From contig RPFO01000421.1 of assembly GCA_009746045.1 (NCBI GenBank), forward strand, positions 1 through 64,000: a stretch of 64,000 bases of DNA, given 5' to 3'. The notes under the pieces are model-generated. The model worked only from the letters and a program-made list of their open reading frames with translations, did not search any database and had not been told where the DNA came from. The stretch comes from Mesostigma viride. Taxonomy: Eukaryota > Streptophyta > Mesostigmatophyceae > Mesostigmatales > Mesostigmataceae. Positions 42,031 to 54,500 of this stretch are shown here, in pieces. Position numbers and translations under genes: made by a program. Every line of letters begins with the position of its first letter. Positions within the stretch are counted from its first letter, which is position 1.

Positions 42031-44340
42031 ATGTCAGAGCCTACCCCTCCGGCTGAGAGCTCGCTGCCGTCCCCGCCCCACCGGACCCTGAGCTGTATTT
42101 CGAGGCCCTTCCGGGCCGCTGGGTGTCGCGATCAGTTACCCGGGTGGCGTGGTGCAGCCGGCCCTTCAGGCCCAACATGCGGGCTTAGTCAGGGCGGCCC
42201 TCTTCGGGGTCACGTGGTATGGTCCTTCCCCTGATGAGCCGCACCAGCTTGTCCTGCACGGGTTCGATGATGCCGGACACTGTTTGTTGGGGTGTGGTTC
42301 CAGCTGTCCCGCCTTGGGGCAGATAGATGCGGTTCTCCGGTGTTGCCGTGTGTTCTCCTACCTCTCCACTCCTGTGGGCCGTACCTGCCTACGGGAGGTG
42401 TTCCCGTGGCTTCCAGCTGAGGGTGATGCTGAGGTAGACGAGAACCCCTGCGACCTTTTACGGGCCGTAGAGTTCATGGAGATAGCTGATCAGTCGGCGG
42501 GACTAGCGGTTAGTGGTCCTACCCCTTCGGGCGCCCCAGCCGAGGTACATTATACTCCAGATTATTCTGCCTCGAGCGCTGCGTCCGCCTCCTCGGCGTC
42601 TGTTCCTCCCTCTCCGGTCCCGTCGTCCCCTCGGTCGACCCGGGATGTCGCAGTGGAGCCTACCCCTTCGGGTTTGCCTGATCCTCTTTCGGCGACGGTC
42701 TCGGCTATGCAGGCTCAGATCCAGTCTTTGACCACGGCGTTTGGGGCCTTCCTTGCGGCCCAGGCGCAGGTCCCGGCCACGCCGGCTGGATCCGCGCCCC
42801 CTACCCCTTCTGTCGCCCCGGCGACTACGGCTTCGCCCGCGCCCCCGCCTGCGCCCGCGGTCGCTGTGGTTCCGGCGGCTCCTGCGACTCCTGCTGCCTC
42901 TGCGCCTGTTACCGCTGTACCTGCGCCTACGCGGGAGTCTCCTGCCCCTGTTAGCTCGCCCTCCGTCGCTGCTTCCGAGCCTCCTCCCGCTCAGGCGCAG
43001 ACGTCGCGGGGTTTCTTTGGCGATACTAGCGGGCTTCCCAGACTTTGGGAGGGTGGTCCTCCGCAGAGGATTCCGGTTCCTGACTGGGCCTGGATGGTAG
43101 TCAATCTTATGCAGGACTGCCTGTCCCTACGGGCCCCATTTTCAACATGTGGCCTGAGGGTGCACCGGCAACGGAGACCGGCGCGCCTGCGTCGTTGGCG
43201 GGTCCGTCACGGCCCTCTCTGGCTTCAGGTCCGGCGCGACCTCCTGTTTTACCAGTGCCCCCTGCGTCGGTGTCGGCTCCTGCCCCTGCGTCAGCCCCTG
43301 CTCCGGTCCCTCCTCCTTCGGCCTCGCGGTCTTTGGCCGCGGTTGTTCGGTCCACCGGTCAGGATCCTCGCGCCACCCGCGCTGCCGATTCCCTCAGGGA
43401 GTTGTCCCAGGGTGATCGGGACAGGGCTCCTTCTGTGGTGCACGCGACGCCGGAGTCGCGTGACACGCCCATTCCGGGGTATGGTATGTCCGCACTCGCC
43501 TGCCGACAGTGTGACCTGCCGCGCGCCTCTGCTGAGCTTGCCATCTCTCCCATGTCCTATGGGTTCTCCCAGGTGTGTCGGGCGCCCCGGGATCGTGGCC
43601 TACCCATTGAGACTGATCGGCCTCCGTTCGACATGGTTATTTTAGCTGATCCGGTGTTCGAGGGTGAGATCCTGGTCCGGCGCGTCCTGTATCGCTGGGC
43701 GAGGCGCCACAACGACTTGGACACCTACGGTGGGTTTCAGTGGGCTTACCCTCCCCCTCTGGGCATTATGGCTTCGGATGCCCTTACAGTAGAGTTTCCT
43801 GCGGTGCCGGGTGCGGCGTACACTACGGTCCTCCAGCCCATCCTTGAGTGGGATGCCCGCCGCCCGGCGCCTATCCCGGGCCAGGGTCTAGACTCCCGCG
43901 GTCACCCTCCTCCTCGTGCCAGCGACTACCTAGAGACATTCGGGTCGCGACAGTGTGTTCGTCGGTGGCGCTCCCGCGAGGTTCGGCACATCCGGTTGTG
44001 GCCGTCCAACGTGGAGCCCCTGGTGGACCTGTTCTTCCCGACGGGTATGCGCCCTCGGATTCGGTATCATCGCCTCCTCCTGCGGGCCCTTTGCCTGATC
44101 GCGGTAGAGCCTTTCCTTCGCCTCTTTGCCTGTGGCTTTCTGGACTGGGCCCGTGGCCAGGTCGTCCTCACGCAGCATAGGTATTACTGGGCCTTCCTGG
44201 GCCTCTTTCCTGACGGCGTGTGGGCCGATGTTTTCCTCACTGTAGATAGGCATGACAATGTTGAGGATGTGGCTCACTACCAGGCCTACCTGGAGGTCCT
44301 GCTGGCCTCTCGTGGCACTTACCAGACGGATGGCCACTAG
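42031..44340 (+). pseudogene. Large extra ORF between integrase and 3' LTR, function unknown
   Basis: A GC-rich coding region follows integrase. The ATG at 42031 opens a short frame; coding passes to a second frame (open 42149-43645) and then to a third near 43135 (open to 44340). Allowing those shifts, about 760 residues are encoded. An N-terminal globular part (HQLVLHGFDDAGHCLLGCG, LREVFPWLP) is followed by about 350 residues rich in Ala, Pro and Ser. The C-terminal 270-residue globular part is aromatic-rich, with FDMVILADPVFEGE, PRASDYLETFGSRQ and QHRYYWAFLGLFPD. I see no signal peptide, clear membrane span or known domain. It occupies the env position. Its base composition is far more GC-rich than gag-pol, suggesting a separate origin. 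Confidence 0.6.
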
Positions 44341-44704
44341 ATAGAGGGCCTTAGGCCCGACCTGAGGGTGTTGTCCCTCCGGTATGTAGAGTCGCCCTCA
44401 TATTCTGGCCAGTTGGTTGGCTGTTCTTGGTCCTTAGCGCTGATGTGTTTACTCTGTGTGTCCTGCCCAGTGCCGTCCCCCCCGGCCAGGACTCCGTTCC
44501 AGGCAGTTAGGGGAACCTACCACCAGGCTTGGTGCTGGCTAACCCTACACCACCCGGCGTGGTGGTGGAGACCGTGTGAACTATTGGTGCTTTGTATCTG
44601 GGATGGTCTATCGATTGTGTTGGTATGTGTTGGGTGCGTTAGGATTATTTTCCTACCCCTTGGTTCCCCCTCTCTGCGTAGGGAGAGGGCTCCCTACCTT
44701 TTGT

Positions 44705-44715
44705 GGGGGGGGAGG
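44705..44715 (+). promoter_or_regulatory. Polypurine tract
   Basis: ggggggggagg directly precedes the 3' LTR, in the expected place for priming plus-strand DNA synthesis. Confidence 0.8.
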
Positions 44716-45286
44716 TGTTACGTCGCGTAACAATTCGTTGTAGTTACGGACGTAAATTAGGTCCTTGGCCTCGGTTGTTCCTAGGTTACGTGCAGTTCTA
44801 GTTTGGACATGATTGTCCCCGTAACAGTACTGTGGTATAGTGGGTGCCTTTGGGCGCCGCGCCGCGTACTATATTAGTGGTCCTTATCCTTTTGTAGAAT
44901 GTAGTGGACAGGCGTGCATCTGTGCACCTGCTTGTGTTTCTGTGTTTCTGCAGGCGAGGGCCAGGTCGGCCCGAGCCTGTTGGACCGTTGGTGACCATTT
45001 ATGCACGTTCCACTCCTTGTGTGGTCACTCGGCGTGTGTTAAATGAATTAACACATATTAGCTTGGGTCACGGCAGTTTAGTTGTGTTTCCTTCCTCTTT
45101 TCCTGGAGTAAACGGGTTTGATTAAATGGTCTATGGCATATTACAGTAGTACATATGTAAATGCATTGAGATCTGGTTCGTCTCGGTCGTCTTTCGCTAG
45201 GGGTGTATATAGAAGCAGCCTCACTAGTTTAGGTAGTATCAGGACAGGTAGAGGTGGAGGTGGCGGCCGAGGCTTGCGGCGTAACA
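44716..45286 (+). repeat. 3' LTR
   Basis: 571 bp, one difference from the 5' LTR. Followed by atcat, the right copy of the 5-bp target duplication. Confidence 0.95.
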
Positions 45287-45291
45287 ATCAT

Positions 45292-46042
45292 GTTTATGGT
45301 CCCCAAACATCATTCAGTGGTTGTCAGTTGCATTTCTGTAGTTATTAGGGGGCTTCAGTTTTGAGACATTTCCATGGGACCCTCCCCTTATTAATTAGTT
45401 AATTGGCGATGTCGGATTTTCGGTCGGGAGTTCGATTTTTCAGTGCCCATGATAACTGGCCCGGATCTCCAATCCAACAGGGTCAAATGCCTCGTGTCCA
45501 ACTCGCTTTAATAAAAAAGTTCACGGGCACGTTTTCATTCTAATTCCGAACGAACTCCCAAGGGCCTTTCGGCTGAACAAACTATGCTAAGGGTGTACGT
45601 CATCTTTTAAAAAACCTGGTCCTTGCCCACCAAGTTCCCCAAGACCTGCCATGCCAGGACAACTAGGTCCCTATTGCTTGTAAAAGTAAGGATGCAAGAC
45701 AACATCTGTAAATAAATGTTGGGCGAACCATAGGGGTACTATGTCCCAGCCCTCGTTCACCGACGGGCCAGTTAAGCCAGTTCTCCCCAGACCTGCCACA
45801 CAAGGACAGGTCTTTGATGGCCATGGGAGCTAAAGATGAGAAGCATACAGGGTTGACCAAGTGAGGTCCATCAACCAGGACGCTGGGTTGCTTGCCAGGG
45901 GAAGTAATCAGTTATCAGGCAGCTTGTGACACCAGCACCATCATCACTGCCAGGTAATCGCCCGGCACTCGCGTCTTGGGCGGTCATCCCAAGGATTCTG
46001 AGCAGAAAGTGACACGATTCCCGCAATGGTCACACCACTCGA
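45292..46042. other. Intergenic, no gene recognised
   Basis: Mixed-composition sequence with short frames only. Presumably the 3' flank of the root-cap-like gene. Confidence 0.4.
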
Positions 46043-48258
46043 CTACATGGTGGTATACTGATCACGTTCGCAATCTGTTGCATAGATGCCGCTTGTCTGG
46101 TATTCCAACGGATTGCCGCCAGCTGGGTGTGTGCTGCTCAGGATTCCTTGAGCGTGGCTACCAGGCTGGTACCCCTTGAGCTTGAAGTTCACGAAGTTCT
46201 TGCCAGGCCCTTTGCCCTCCTCCCAGAAGCTTGCGCGCACCACTTCCACCTCCACTGTGGCGACATCGGGAATAGCGATGATCACGCGAGTCATCTTGCG
46301 AGTGACAGATACCCCGGAGGGCAGGCGTTGAGCCATTTTAAGGCCACCGTAGGGCTTCTGCGCAGACCGGTAAACACAAAGGGGTTGCACAGTGCGTAGA
46401 TTAATTTCTTCCATGCCTGCAGCAAGGCATCTGACCCTCAATGAACGACTATTCCGAAGCCGTTTCCATGCGATAGCATGTTAGGGCATAATTTATAGCC
46501 ATGCCTACGCTGTGCTAGTGGCAGCATGCACCGTGTGCAGTTGCGAATGAGGGTGAGCAGGGGCAAAGTTGACAGTGTGCAGATCTATAGGCAGATTGCC
46601 AATCACCATCGCACAAGGTAGCCTTTTAAAAGCTACTGCCTGCTTCCTTATCTGCAACACATAAAGTACACATTGTTACACATCCAGGGCCAAAGTTAAA
46701 TAGAGGGCTAAACTCCACGCAGAACATGCGGCTTGCTTGCAAAGTCGAATTGTCGTGTGTCCAAGTGCAGAAATGAAGCATCATCAAATGGAAAGAGCCC
46801 TGGCCATTTGTGTTTAAAAACCGATGTAGGACTGGCTGATCGAGGCATCTATGTGCTGCTCTGTACCCTTGCTGCCATGAAAGCCATGAAGTCTTGCCAA
46901 TGATGTACTGTTTAAAAACGCAGCGCTCATCACCTGCATAAAATGTCACTAAAACTAGAGCAATTTTCATGTATGATCATCTGGCAGCCTGTCTCAGCGA
47001 GCCATGTGGAGTGCACGAGGATACAGAACAGGGGGCTGCAATATATTTGACTGACGGGGTGTTCTTGACTGTCCACAGCTCTCGTGTTCTCGACAGTGCC
47101 ATGAGTTTTCTTGTAGTCAGGGTATTGACAAATGGATCACACTATAGATGGGTGATTTTTCCCAGTTACGATTGTGTAGGTGCACTGAAGGGTATTATTC
47201 CCTCTCATTGCGGCAATGCATTCTGCACGGAATGTTGACTGTGTTGCCTACTCCCCAGTCCTTTAAGGGAATGAGTCCCCACCGCCCTTTACAAGTGGCA
47301 TACATGTTAGAACCCAACTGTCCCTGAGCCCTCCACCATAAACCCTAAACGTCAAATAACTGACTGCTTGATACTAGAGCTACAATGTATATAAGCATGC
47401 CTATAGCAAGAGAATATATTGCCTTGTTTCAAAGCTGGAACTTCCTCAGAGAATGCTAAGAAACAATATAAGTCATATCCTACCAAAAAGACAAGAGCCA
47501 GATTCTTGTGAAAGAAAAAAAACGAAAACTCACCCCGTTCACGTGGAGAGTGCCAAACGAGTTGGCATAGCTGACGCCAGGGGGCGACTCGGCTCCCACC
47601 AGGATGTGGTCATTCCCGACAAGGATACCCACCTGGTCCATCCAGGTGCGGTCATCTGGCTTGGAAGGGGTGGATGCTGGCTGGGATAGTGCGTTGGCGG
47701 CATTTGTGAAGCGAGCATTAACCTGAAGTGTTCTGTCCTTCACGATGCAATAGGTTCTTTCAGCTTCACCCTGGAAATCAAACTTTTGTCCTCGAGAGGT
47801 AATGAAATGAGGGTCAGAGGTTGCTGAGGAAAACGCCAGGACCACTCCATTGAAGATGTCCACGGCTTGCACGTCCCCAGCGTTGTCTCCAAAGTACTCG
47901 GCCAACAAATTCTGATACCCAGCCGACTGCAGCGAGGCCAAGACTTGTGCTCCGTGAACAGCATTGTTCACGTACACATGTACTGCAACAAAAACGCTGG
48001 ACGGACTTTGCAGCAGACGCCTGGTTGTGGTGTTTCCTGGTTGAATGAGAACCTCGATGTTGCAATAGGAACCATTCTGCTGCAAAAACTCGGCGGTTTC
48101 GTGGACCAGCCCATCCAAGTCCAGCTCGGTGGCGAAGCAGTGCTGGAGCTCGATCTCAGTGAAGACCTGCGCCGCCATGTCTGTAATGCACGTAGCTGCC
48201 TCCGAGGTGCTATTCTGGTCAGCATTGAAGCTGCACGAAGGATTGATGATGCGCTTAG
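46043..48258 (-). CDS. Root-cap/LEA-like secreted VWD-type protein, two exons found, N-terminus missing
   Basis: Exons on the minus strand are 48258-47534 and 46357-46043, joined in phase 0 across a 1176-bp intron with gtgagt donor and gcgcag acceptor. Together they read 345 residues to TAG. The core has DPHFITSRGQKFDFQGE, then CIVKDRTLQVNARF, DDRTWMDQVGIL and HILVGAE. The second exon has MTRVIIAIPD, FKLKGYQPGSHAQGIL and LEYQTSGIYATDC. These follow plant root-cap proteins (DPRFIGGDG...FYFHG, a short VWD-like fold) to their C-terminal Cys motif. The first 130 residues have paired cysteines and no known domain. An upstream exon with a signal peptide is expected but I could not find it. Biochemical role unknown; relatives are secreted or wall-associated. 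Confidence 0.75.
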
Positions 48259-48939
48259 CTGCAGGCCGCCCATGTGCGCGCATAATTGGGGCAGATGGGA
48301 AGCCACACACACATGGCGCTTCACTAGTCAGCCACAAAGCCCCACTTATCAACTGTAAACTGTAACACATGCTTGCCTGGAAAGGCAGCCATGTCCACAC
48401 ATGGAACAAATACTTATCATCGTACACGATGGGGCCATATAGCAGCAAAGACAGATAGCAAGTGTCATCAGGTGGATGGTACACATGTCTGCCTGGCAAC
48501 GTAACCCGTGTCATCACCTAGATGATACACATGACAGCCTGGCAACCAATACATGTCATCACAGGCAGGCACCACTTGTCACGTGCAAAAGTGGTCCTAA
48601 TATACCAACAGGCCTAGATAATGGACTTAAGGACATGAACATGGGGCAGGACATCTAGTTCAACTTTACTGTCACAACTAGCTAATTTTCAGCTCTTGAG
48701 CGGAAGACTCAGCCATTATAAAAACCGGCCGAATAAAGATTGTGGACAGGTGGGTTCATTCCCAACACAGAGAAGAATTTTTTAAATTAAAAGGCAAGCC
48801 TGATGGATTGCTAATGCTCGGCTATTTGTCAGTATGGTGCAAAAGGATTTTCTGAGTACAAGGGTCACTGTCAGTTGGGATGTCCTAGTACTGTACTGCA
48901 AACTGTATTGCAACCCGGCATAGTCAGGCAAACTCACGT
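48259..48939. other. No exon recognised upstream of the root-cap-like gene
   Basis: I looked for an N-terminal exon on the minus strand with a signal peptide and a matching donor and did not find one. Direct words such as cacatg...gcctggcaac repeat near 48360-48560. Confidence 0.35.
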
Positions 48940-49221
48940 GTACACCCCCAGCCCCACGTTTAAGATTCTCAGGTTAAAGATCATGAGACCCTGGAGTTTG
49001 AAATCCAGGTTTAAGATCGCAGAGCTGGTTTTGGGCAAAAAGATCTTAAAGTTGGTACAAAAACTGCCAAGTTCCGGCCAGTGCCCAGTGTACTCAGGTA
49101 TGCCGCATCAGGTTTAAGATCGCCTGCAGCTCTCAACTTTAAGATCATCAGCCCTGGATTTGATTCTAGGTTTAAGATCCGCCGGACCCCAATCTTAAAC
49201 GTGTGTGTGTGGGGGGTGTAC
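48940..49221. mobile_element. Small palindromic element packed with tttaagatc words
   Basis: It starts gtacacccccagccccacg and ends with the approximate reverse complement (cgtgtgtgtgtggggggtgtac). Inside, tttaagat(c/t) or its complement occurs about eight times. A miniature inverted-repeat element of about 280 bp is likely. The target duplication is unclear. Confidence 0.55.
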
Positions 49222-51501
49222 CCTTCCCGCGAACTGCCTATGCTTGTTGATATGTTGGCAGAGTCTGCGCTTAGCTCTGATGTATGTCCTTCTTGGTCTG
49301 CAGGGAAAAGGTGCTAGATTATCACCCTCCAGCAAAATTGCATGCAATACCGAAGTGCTACAGAATTCTAGAGCGACCTAATTGGAGGCAATGGCCAAGC
49401 ATCACAGCCTGCACATCTTCCACAAAGACATACTCATATCGGGGCTTTATTGCGCAGTGGGTGGTGCTGCAATGAGATAGCTGCAAGGTTTGGTTGGCAA
49501 ATTGCTGCAAGGCTGTCTTGGCAACTGGAAAAATAAAGCCAAGAAAGAAGGCGGTCAATATATGGGCCGGCTGTGGCACTTCCAACTAAGCCGCACGAGT
49601 GGGCCCTGGCAGCCCTGGCAGGGTCTGCATTTCATCAAGATGGGGGGTATAAGTGATGACATAAGGTCAACTGGAGAACAGTGGCTATTCATGGTATGGA
49701 AAGAAACATCGTGGATATTATCCCGGTGCATCAACGCAAGGCTGACATTGATGAGAGGAACATTAGTTGGGCACATGCTCAGCAAGCTTTAGGAACATTT
49801 GCACAGCATCGACAAGCCACCCACTATTGATGCAAGCCAGAGACGACGTGGAGGCAACACCGGAATATCGTGGGGAAGGACACTTTGCAGAGAACGTCAA
49901 TGCAACGCACCGAAGCATCCGCCATTATAACAGAAAGGCTGGGTCCCCCCGCAGCCATCATCGGGACCGTCACCGGCATCACTGTCCACACACGCTGAGC
50001 ATGCATAGGTACGAAAGATGGCATGGCAAATAATGGACAGGACACATTAGCAATGAGCTAATCAGGTCATCTGCATACCTAGCCACATGAAGAAACTGAA
50101 TCCCAGACTCTAAGCATCTCCTGGCTATTGCCCCTACCAATCTTGACACTCGATCACACTGCAATGCCACAACCCTGCATATGGCGGCTTTCCTGCCGCC
50201 TCACTCATGGCCACAAAGCCAACAAGCTGTGTCCTCACACCCCACTTCCTTCTCCCCCTGTTTCCTGCCCGTTTTCGTTTTTAGCACTTCATTTTCAAGT
50301 CTTGCCGCTTTGCAAGCATTTTATGTTGATGCCAATGCTGAGGCATTTTTTGATCTGGCGCAGCTAGCGGGCCCTTGTTATAACAAGGTGCCAAGGTGAG
50401 AATGGCTAAAAAGGTGGGTGAGGAGGGTTACAAACATTGCATTACATTCTAACAGATTTGTCACACCAGCATGATAACACTGGCTACACTTTCTAAAGCA
50501 ACACCCATGAAAAAGACACAAAGCAGATCGCTGTGGGCCTTGTAGCGGTACATGGTATGGTAGCGAGGCACACAGTCAATATGCCCCAGTATCCAAACCT
50601 TAACTTGCAATCCAGCTGCATGGTGTGCTCACCACGTTCAAATGAGAAGTGAATGTGCGCTGTGATGCCAACCTCATCGACCAACTGACCAGATGCGCCG
50701 CACTTCCACCAATTACAGCATGAGGGTCTGACATACATAGGCTTGATCCCTATTCCACCATATGCTAGTTGCAGTCCTTAAGCTGACCACGTTTGGCTGA
50801 ACTGCCACTACATAATAGCTTCCGAATGCAGCAGCTAATACTATTACGTCCCCAATTACAGTGCTTACTAGCAAATTGGTCAGCCTAGAAAATCTGGCTA
50901 ACTATAGATGTGCAACCGAGCACTGTTTGGGAGTCCATGGATTGGACAACGTCGCGGTAGGGCATAAATAATCGTCTGAACACTAGTAGCATGAGGCCAG
51001 GACTTGAAGTTGTCTATGCGTAGCCAATCGTACGAATTGTTGCCCTGAGAAAAATGCGGAGGACGAAAGAAAACGGGCATATCACGTACTCTGCCATTCA
51101 GCTTGATGCCACTCATGCCAGCCACTGAATGAACTCAGTGAGATTGCACTTCAAGAACCCTGGAAGGGCCTTATTAGAGCGCCACCGCTGCTCGCGGTTC
51201 GATGATGCTTGGTGATTCCAGGCGGAGGCACGTGACTAACAGACATATAACTATTAAACAATCAAATAGCCCTGGATATATGGCCCACATACAAACAGGA
51301 GGCATGCTCCAGATGTCATGCCCGTGTTACAAACTTGACATCCCTTTTGCATGCAGTGATTGTTAGACAGGCTGGGATAAAACATTTGAATAAATAGTCC
51401 ATGTAAAACACTAGCTAGTTGTTTGAGAAAAGGATTGCATTGCTCAGTGAAAGTTCCAGTTGTGAATCATTATCTACATGATCTTGCCTATCTATCGTGG
51501 G
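49222..51501. other. Intergenic, no gene recognised
   Basis: No frame over 100 codons with domain-like content on either strand. It is the 3' flank of the choice-of-anchor I gene and possibly the 5' region of the root-cap-like gene. Confidence 0.35.
51327..51331 (-). terminator. Possible TGTAA polyadenylation signal
   Basis: TGTAA on the minus strand about 170 bases after the stop at 51502. UGUAA is the usual polyadenylation signal in chlorophyte algae. A five-base word is weak evidence on its own. Confidence 0.3.
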
Positions 51502-54500
51502 CTACAGCAAGGGCCAGCTGCAAGCAACAATTGCGGCCATAATCACAAACGCATGCGCCCACAAGATCCCCTGACTACTGACAAATGCTGAGGATGCTGG
51601 GGGTGGGGATGAAGGTGGGGATGCCGCACCTGTCACATCCACGCGGAAAATCTCCAGGGTGCCTGTGCGAGCCCCGCTGACGAACAAGAGGTTCTCCCCT
51701 GTGGGGCTATCCGCGGCCGGGACGAACTCAATGCTCTCTGGGTCATGGGTGCCCAGCGTGTTGGCCGCAAACAGCTCGCCCAGTGTCCCAGGTCCATTCC
51801 CGGCTACGCGCACGCCAGACTGGAACACCGTCGCGTTTGGCCTGGACACATCATAGACCAGCACGGTGCTGGCGCGCTCACTGCCCACAAAGAGAATAGT
51901 GCGGCCGTTGATGACGCCGACCGCCAGTGACTGGAAGCAAATGGGGACAAGGACAAATGGAATTGTGGAAAAGAAACGAAGGTGCAGTCATCGATCCATC
52001 TTCTCCGTGCGAGATAGTCCTGTTCTCCGTGCGAGATAGTAGATACGCAAGGATACATAGAGTAGATTGATCGATCGATCGATAGGTAGATAGATAGATA
52101 GAGAGTGGCTACACGGGGACGACCCCATGGAACAACAAGCATGACTGGGCATCACTAGACAGTGCGGCTGACCCCAGGCTGGCTTCATAACAGTCGGGTT
52201 CCGCAGGTACAGAAACTGTTTCTTGACTGGTAAGTATATTGCCAATAATCATCTGAGCTGCCCTATCACAACCCGCACGCCGTTCTGATCGCAGCCTGTG
52301 CGGCCACTGTTCCCAACAAGTGCTGCCACACACATGCTTACCTCGGGCTCAATGCCTTTGTCATCAGAGCGCGTGTCAAAGTAGGCCCGGGTGTTCGTGG
52401 CGGCCGTATATGACCCGGACGGCTCTGAGTTGTGGAAAACGGTGTTCGGTGGGAACAATTCCAGATGGCGCCGCTCCAGCTCATCGCCCGAATCGTAGAC
52501 AAAGCTCAGGTCGCTCGCGCGCAGGATGGAGAAGGAGCGGCCGCCAAAAGTGTAGACACCGTCCACGGAGCAGCTGGCGTCGCCGGTGACGATGCCGTCC
52601 GTGATGGATATCTTGATGCGGCCCAGGTGCGGGGTCGCCAGCAAGCACTTGAGCTGCTGCCCAAGCGCACCACACAGCTTCGGCACCGTACCGTTGAGGC
52701 TAATACCTGTACATGCAGCCCGTAACCACGCACTCACATGAACAGGAACACGTGAAACAAGTCAGGAGACCTGCGCATCCCAGATTAAAATAGATTTTTA
52801 TATAATATGCTGGCTGGAAAGGGCCGAGAAAGATCTCTCGATGGACTGCATTGTATTTAACCCTCAAACTGTCTCTGACTCGCGCCTATAAGTAGTAACG
52901 AATTATACAACACGCCACAAGAGCCACATCCAGCCTAATAATTATTTCAATGGCATACTGGGAACCAAGCATGCATACTGAAGTATTTGTGAAGCTACTT
53001 GGCGCCGTAGTGAATGGTCCCAGTACGAGGTCCCTCTGCTCTGCATACGGCACTCCCCTCAGGCGGGTATGGTAAGTGTGTCGTGTGAAACCTTGATTTT
53101 CCATTAGGGACCCCTTTCTCAATGCCCTGACCATGGGATTGGTTTCGTAGGCACATTTACTACCTAGGATGGCATCCCAGCACTGATACTAACTGCCCCA
53201 GGGACCCACCAGTCCATGCTAAATATAGCCGTTTTTTCCATGCTGACAGCTGTGCACGAGGGTACCCAGGGTACCCCCATTGACTTTGACGAGGGTGATC
53301 ACCCTAATATGGTGTTCAGATTTGGTAAGACAATTGCGTGGTACACTCAGTACCGATCTAGACCGGGGTGCTGACCTCAAATTTTCCCATGAAACCCTTC
53401 CCGCGCAAATTGCAGCTCTGCCACAAACTGATGCAAATTTCCAGTCATGAGGAACATATAATGACGACGGTTAGGGGTTCACGATAGCTGGAGAAAACTC
53501 AGACGTTTTCCCAAGGGGGGTACTCAAAAACAAGAAAATTTACACGGCGCTGAATTCGAGTAGATCTCGCGAAAACAAGCATGTTTGCCACTGGTCGCGA
53601 CCCCGGGGGGTCTCTAGGTCAGAAGTTACAGAGCCTCAAAAACCGTTAACTTAAAGGGTAGGTAGGTAGGGTGCCGGGCCGATATGGTTTTTTTACAACA
53701 AAACACTTGGATTTTCTGCTAGCTCCCTGTATGGTCGGAATTTTGAAACGGTTTGACGGACAAACTGATAGCACTTGGCGAGCTGAACCCAAATCTGCAG
53801 TCAAAATTTTCGCAGGTACCATAGAGGGGGGGTGGTTGCCCGCAAGATGGTGCTGCCCCTAGGCACGGAAGTATGCTGCCGTCTGCCACCACTACAAGGC
53901 TTCGGCTATCCAGCGCCGTGCCGTGCCAGTATCGCGTCGCGCCGGCCAATGACCCATTTCAGAAAACCGGAATTTTCCCATACACCAATATGCTCAAACG
54001 GTAGAGCTCGCTGAGACGATCATTTTTGCTCCCTAGGTCGACCCCTAGAACCCATGGGACCTCGGGGTTTTGCTAGGTATGAGCCTACGTGCTAGGTAGG
54101 TAGGGTCCAAGGGCCAACTTTTGGAAAATTTCAGCGTATGTGTCTGATATTTTTGTTTTGAGTACCCCCCTTGGTTTTCCATGCAAAAGCTCAGGTCACT
54201 CATGCCCGGCACATTGTGCTACCCTGACCCTGACCGTGGCCCACTGGCGGTAGCATCGCACTGACACAACAAGATAAGCCCACCGGGCAGCGGGAAGCAA
54301 ACTCTTGCGTGTAGTTTGGCCAGCCGAAGCTCATTGCTAACTGGAATGCCGCTCGAAGCGCGACGCACCTCGCTCTTCCTCGTTCCACACGGGCGAGTAA
54401 TCCTTGGTGTCCCCCTCGTTGGCTATCGCCACGTACTCCACGCCACCCACGGTGAAATGGGCGAGCTGGTCCGGCAGGTACATGCCCTTGATTGGCCACG

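Larger units (their letters stand above)
27881..45286 (+). mobile_element. LTR retrotransposon (Ty3-like) with a nested foldback-like element
   Basis: Two 571-bp LTRs bound this element, both starting TGTTACG and ending CGTAACA. It is flanked by a perfect 5-bp duplication, atcat at 27876-27880 and 45287-45291. Without the nested 6.6-kb insertion the element is about 10.8 kb. Internal order: leader, small hybrid-binding-domain ORF, gag, protease, RT, RNase H, integrase, extra ORF, polypurine tract. The order with integrase after RNase H, plus YLDD and the H2C2 finger, places it in Ty3/gypsy-type elements. Pol is broken by several frame changes, although the LTRs differ at only one position that I can see. 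Confidence 0.92.

Noticed and set aside
46626-47240. Extra exon between the two root-cap exons
   Set aside because: The flanking exons join directly in phase 0 with good splice sites, and no open segment here resembles the family.
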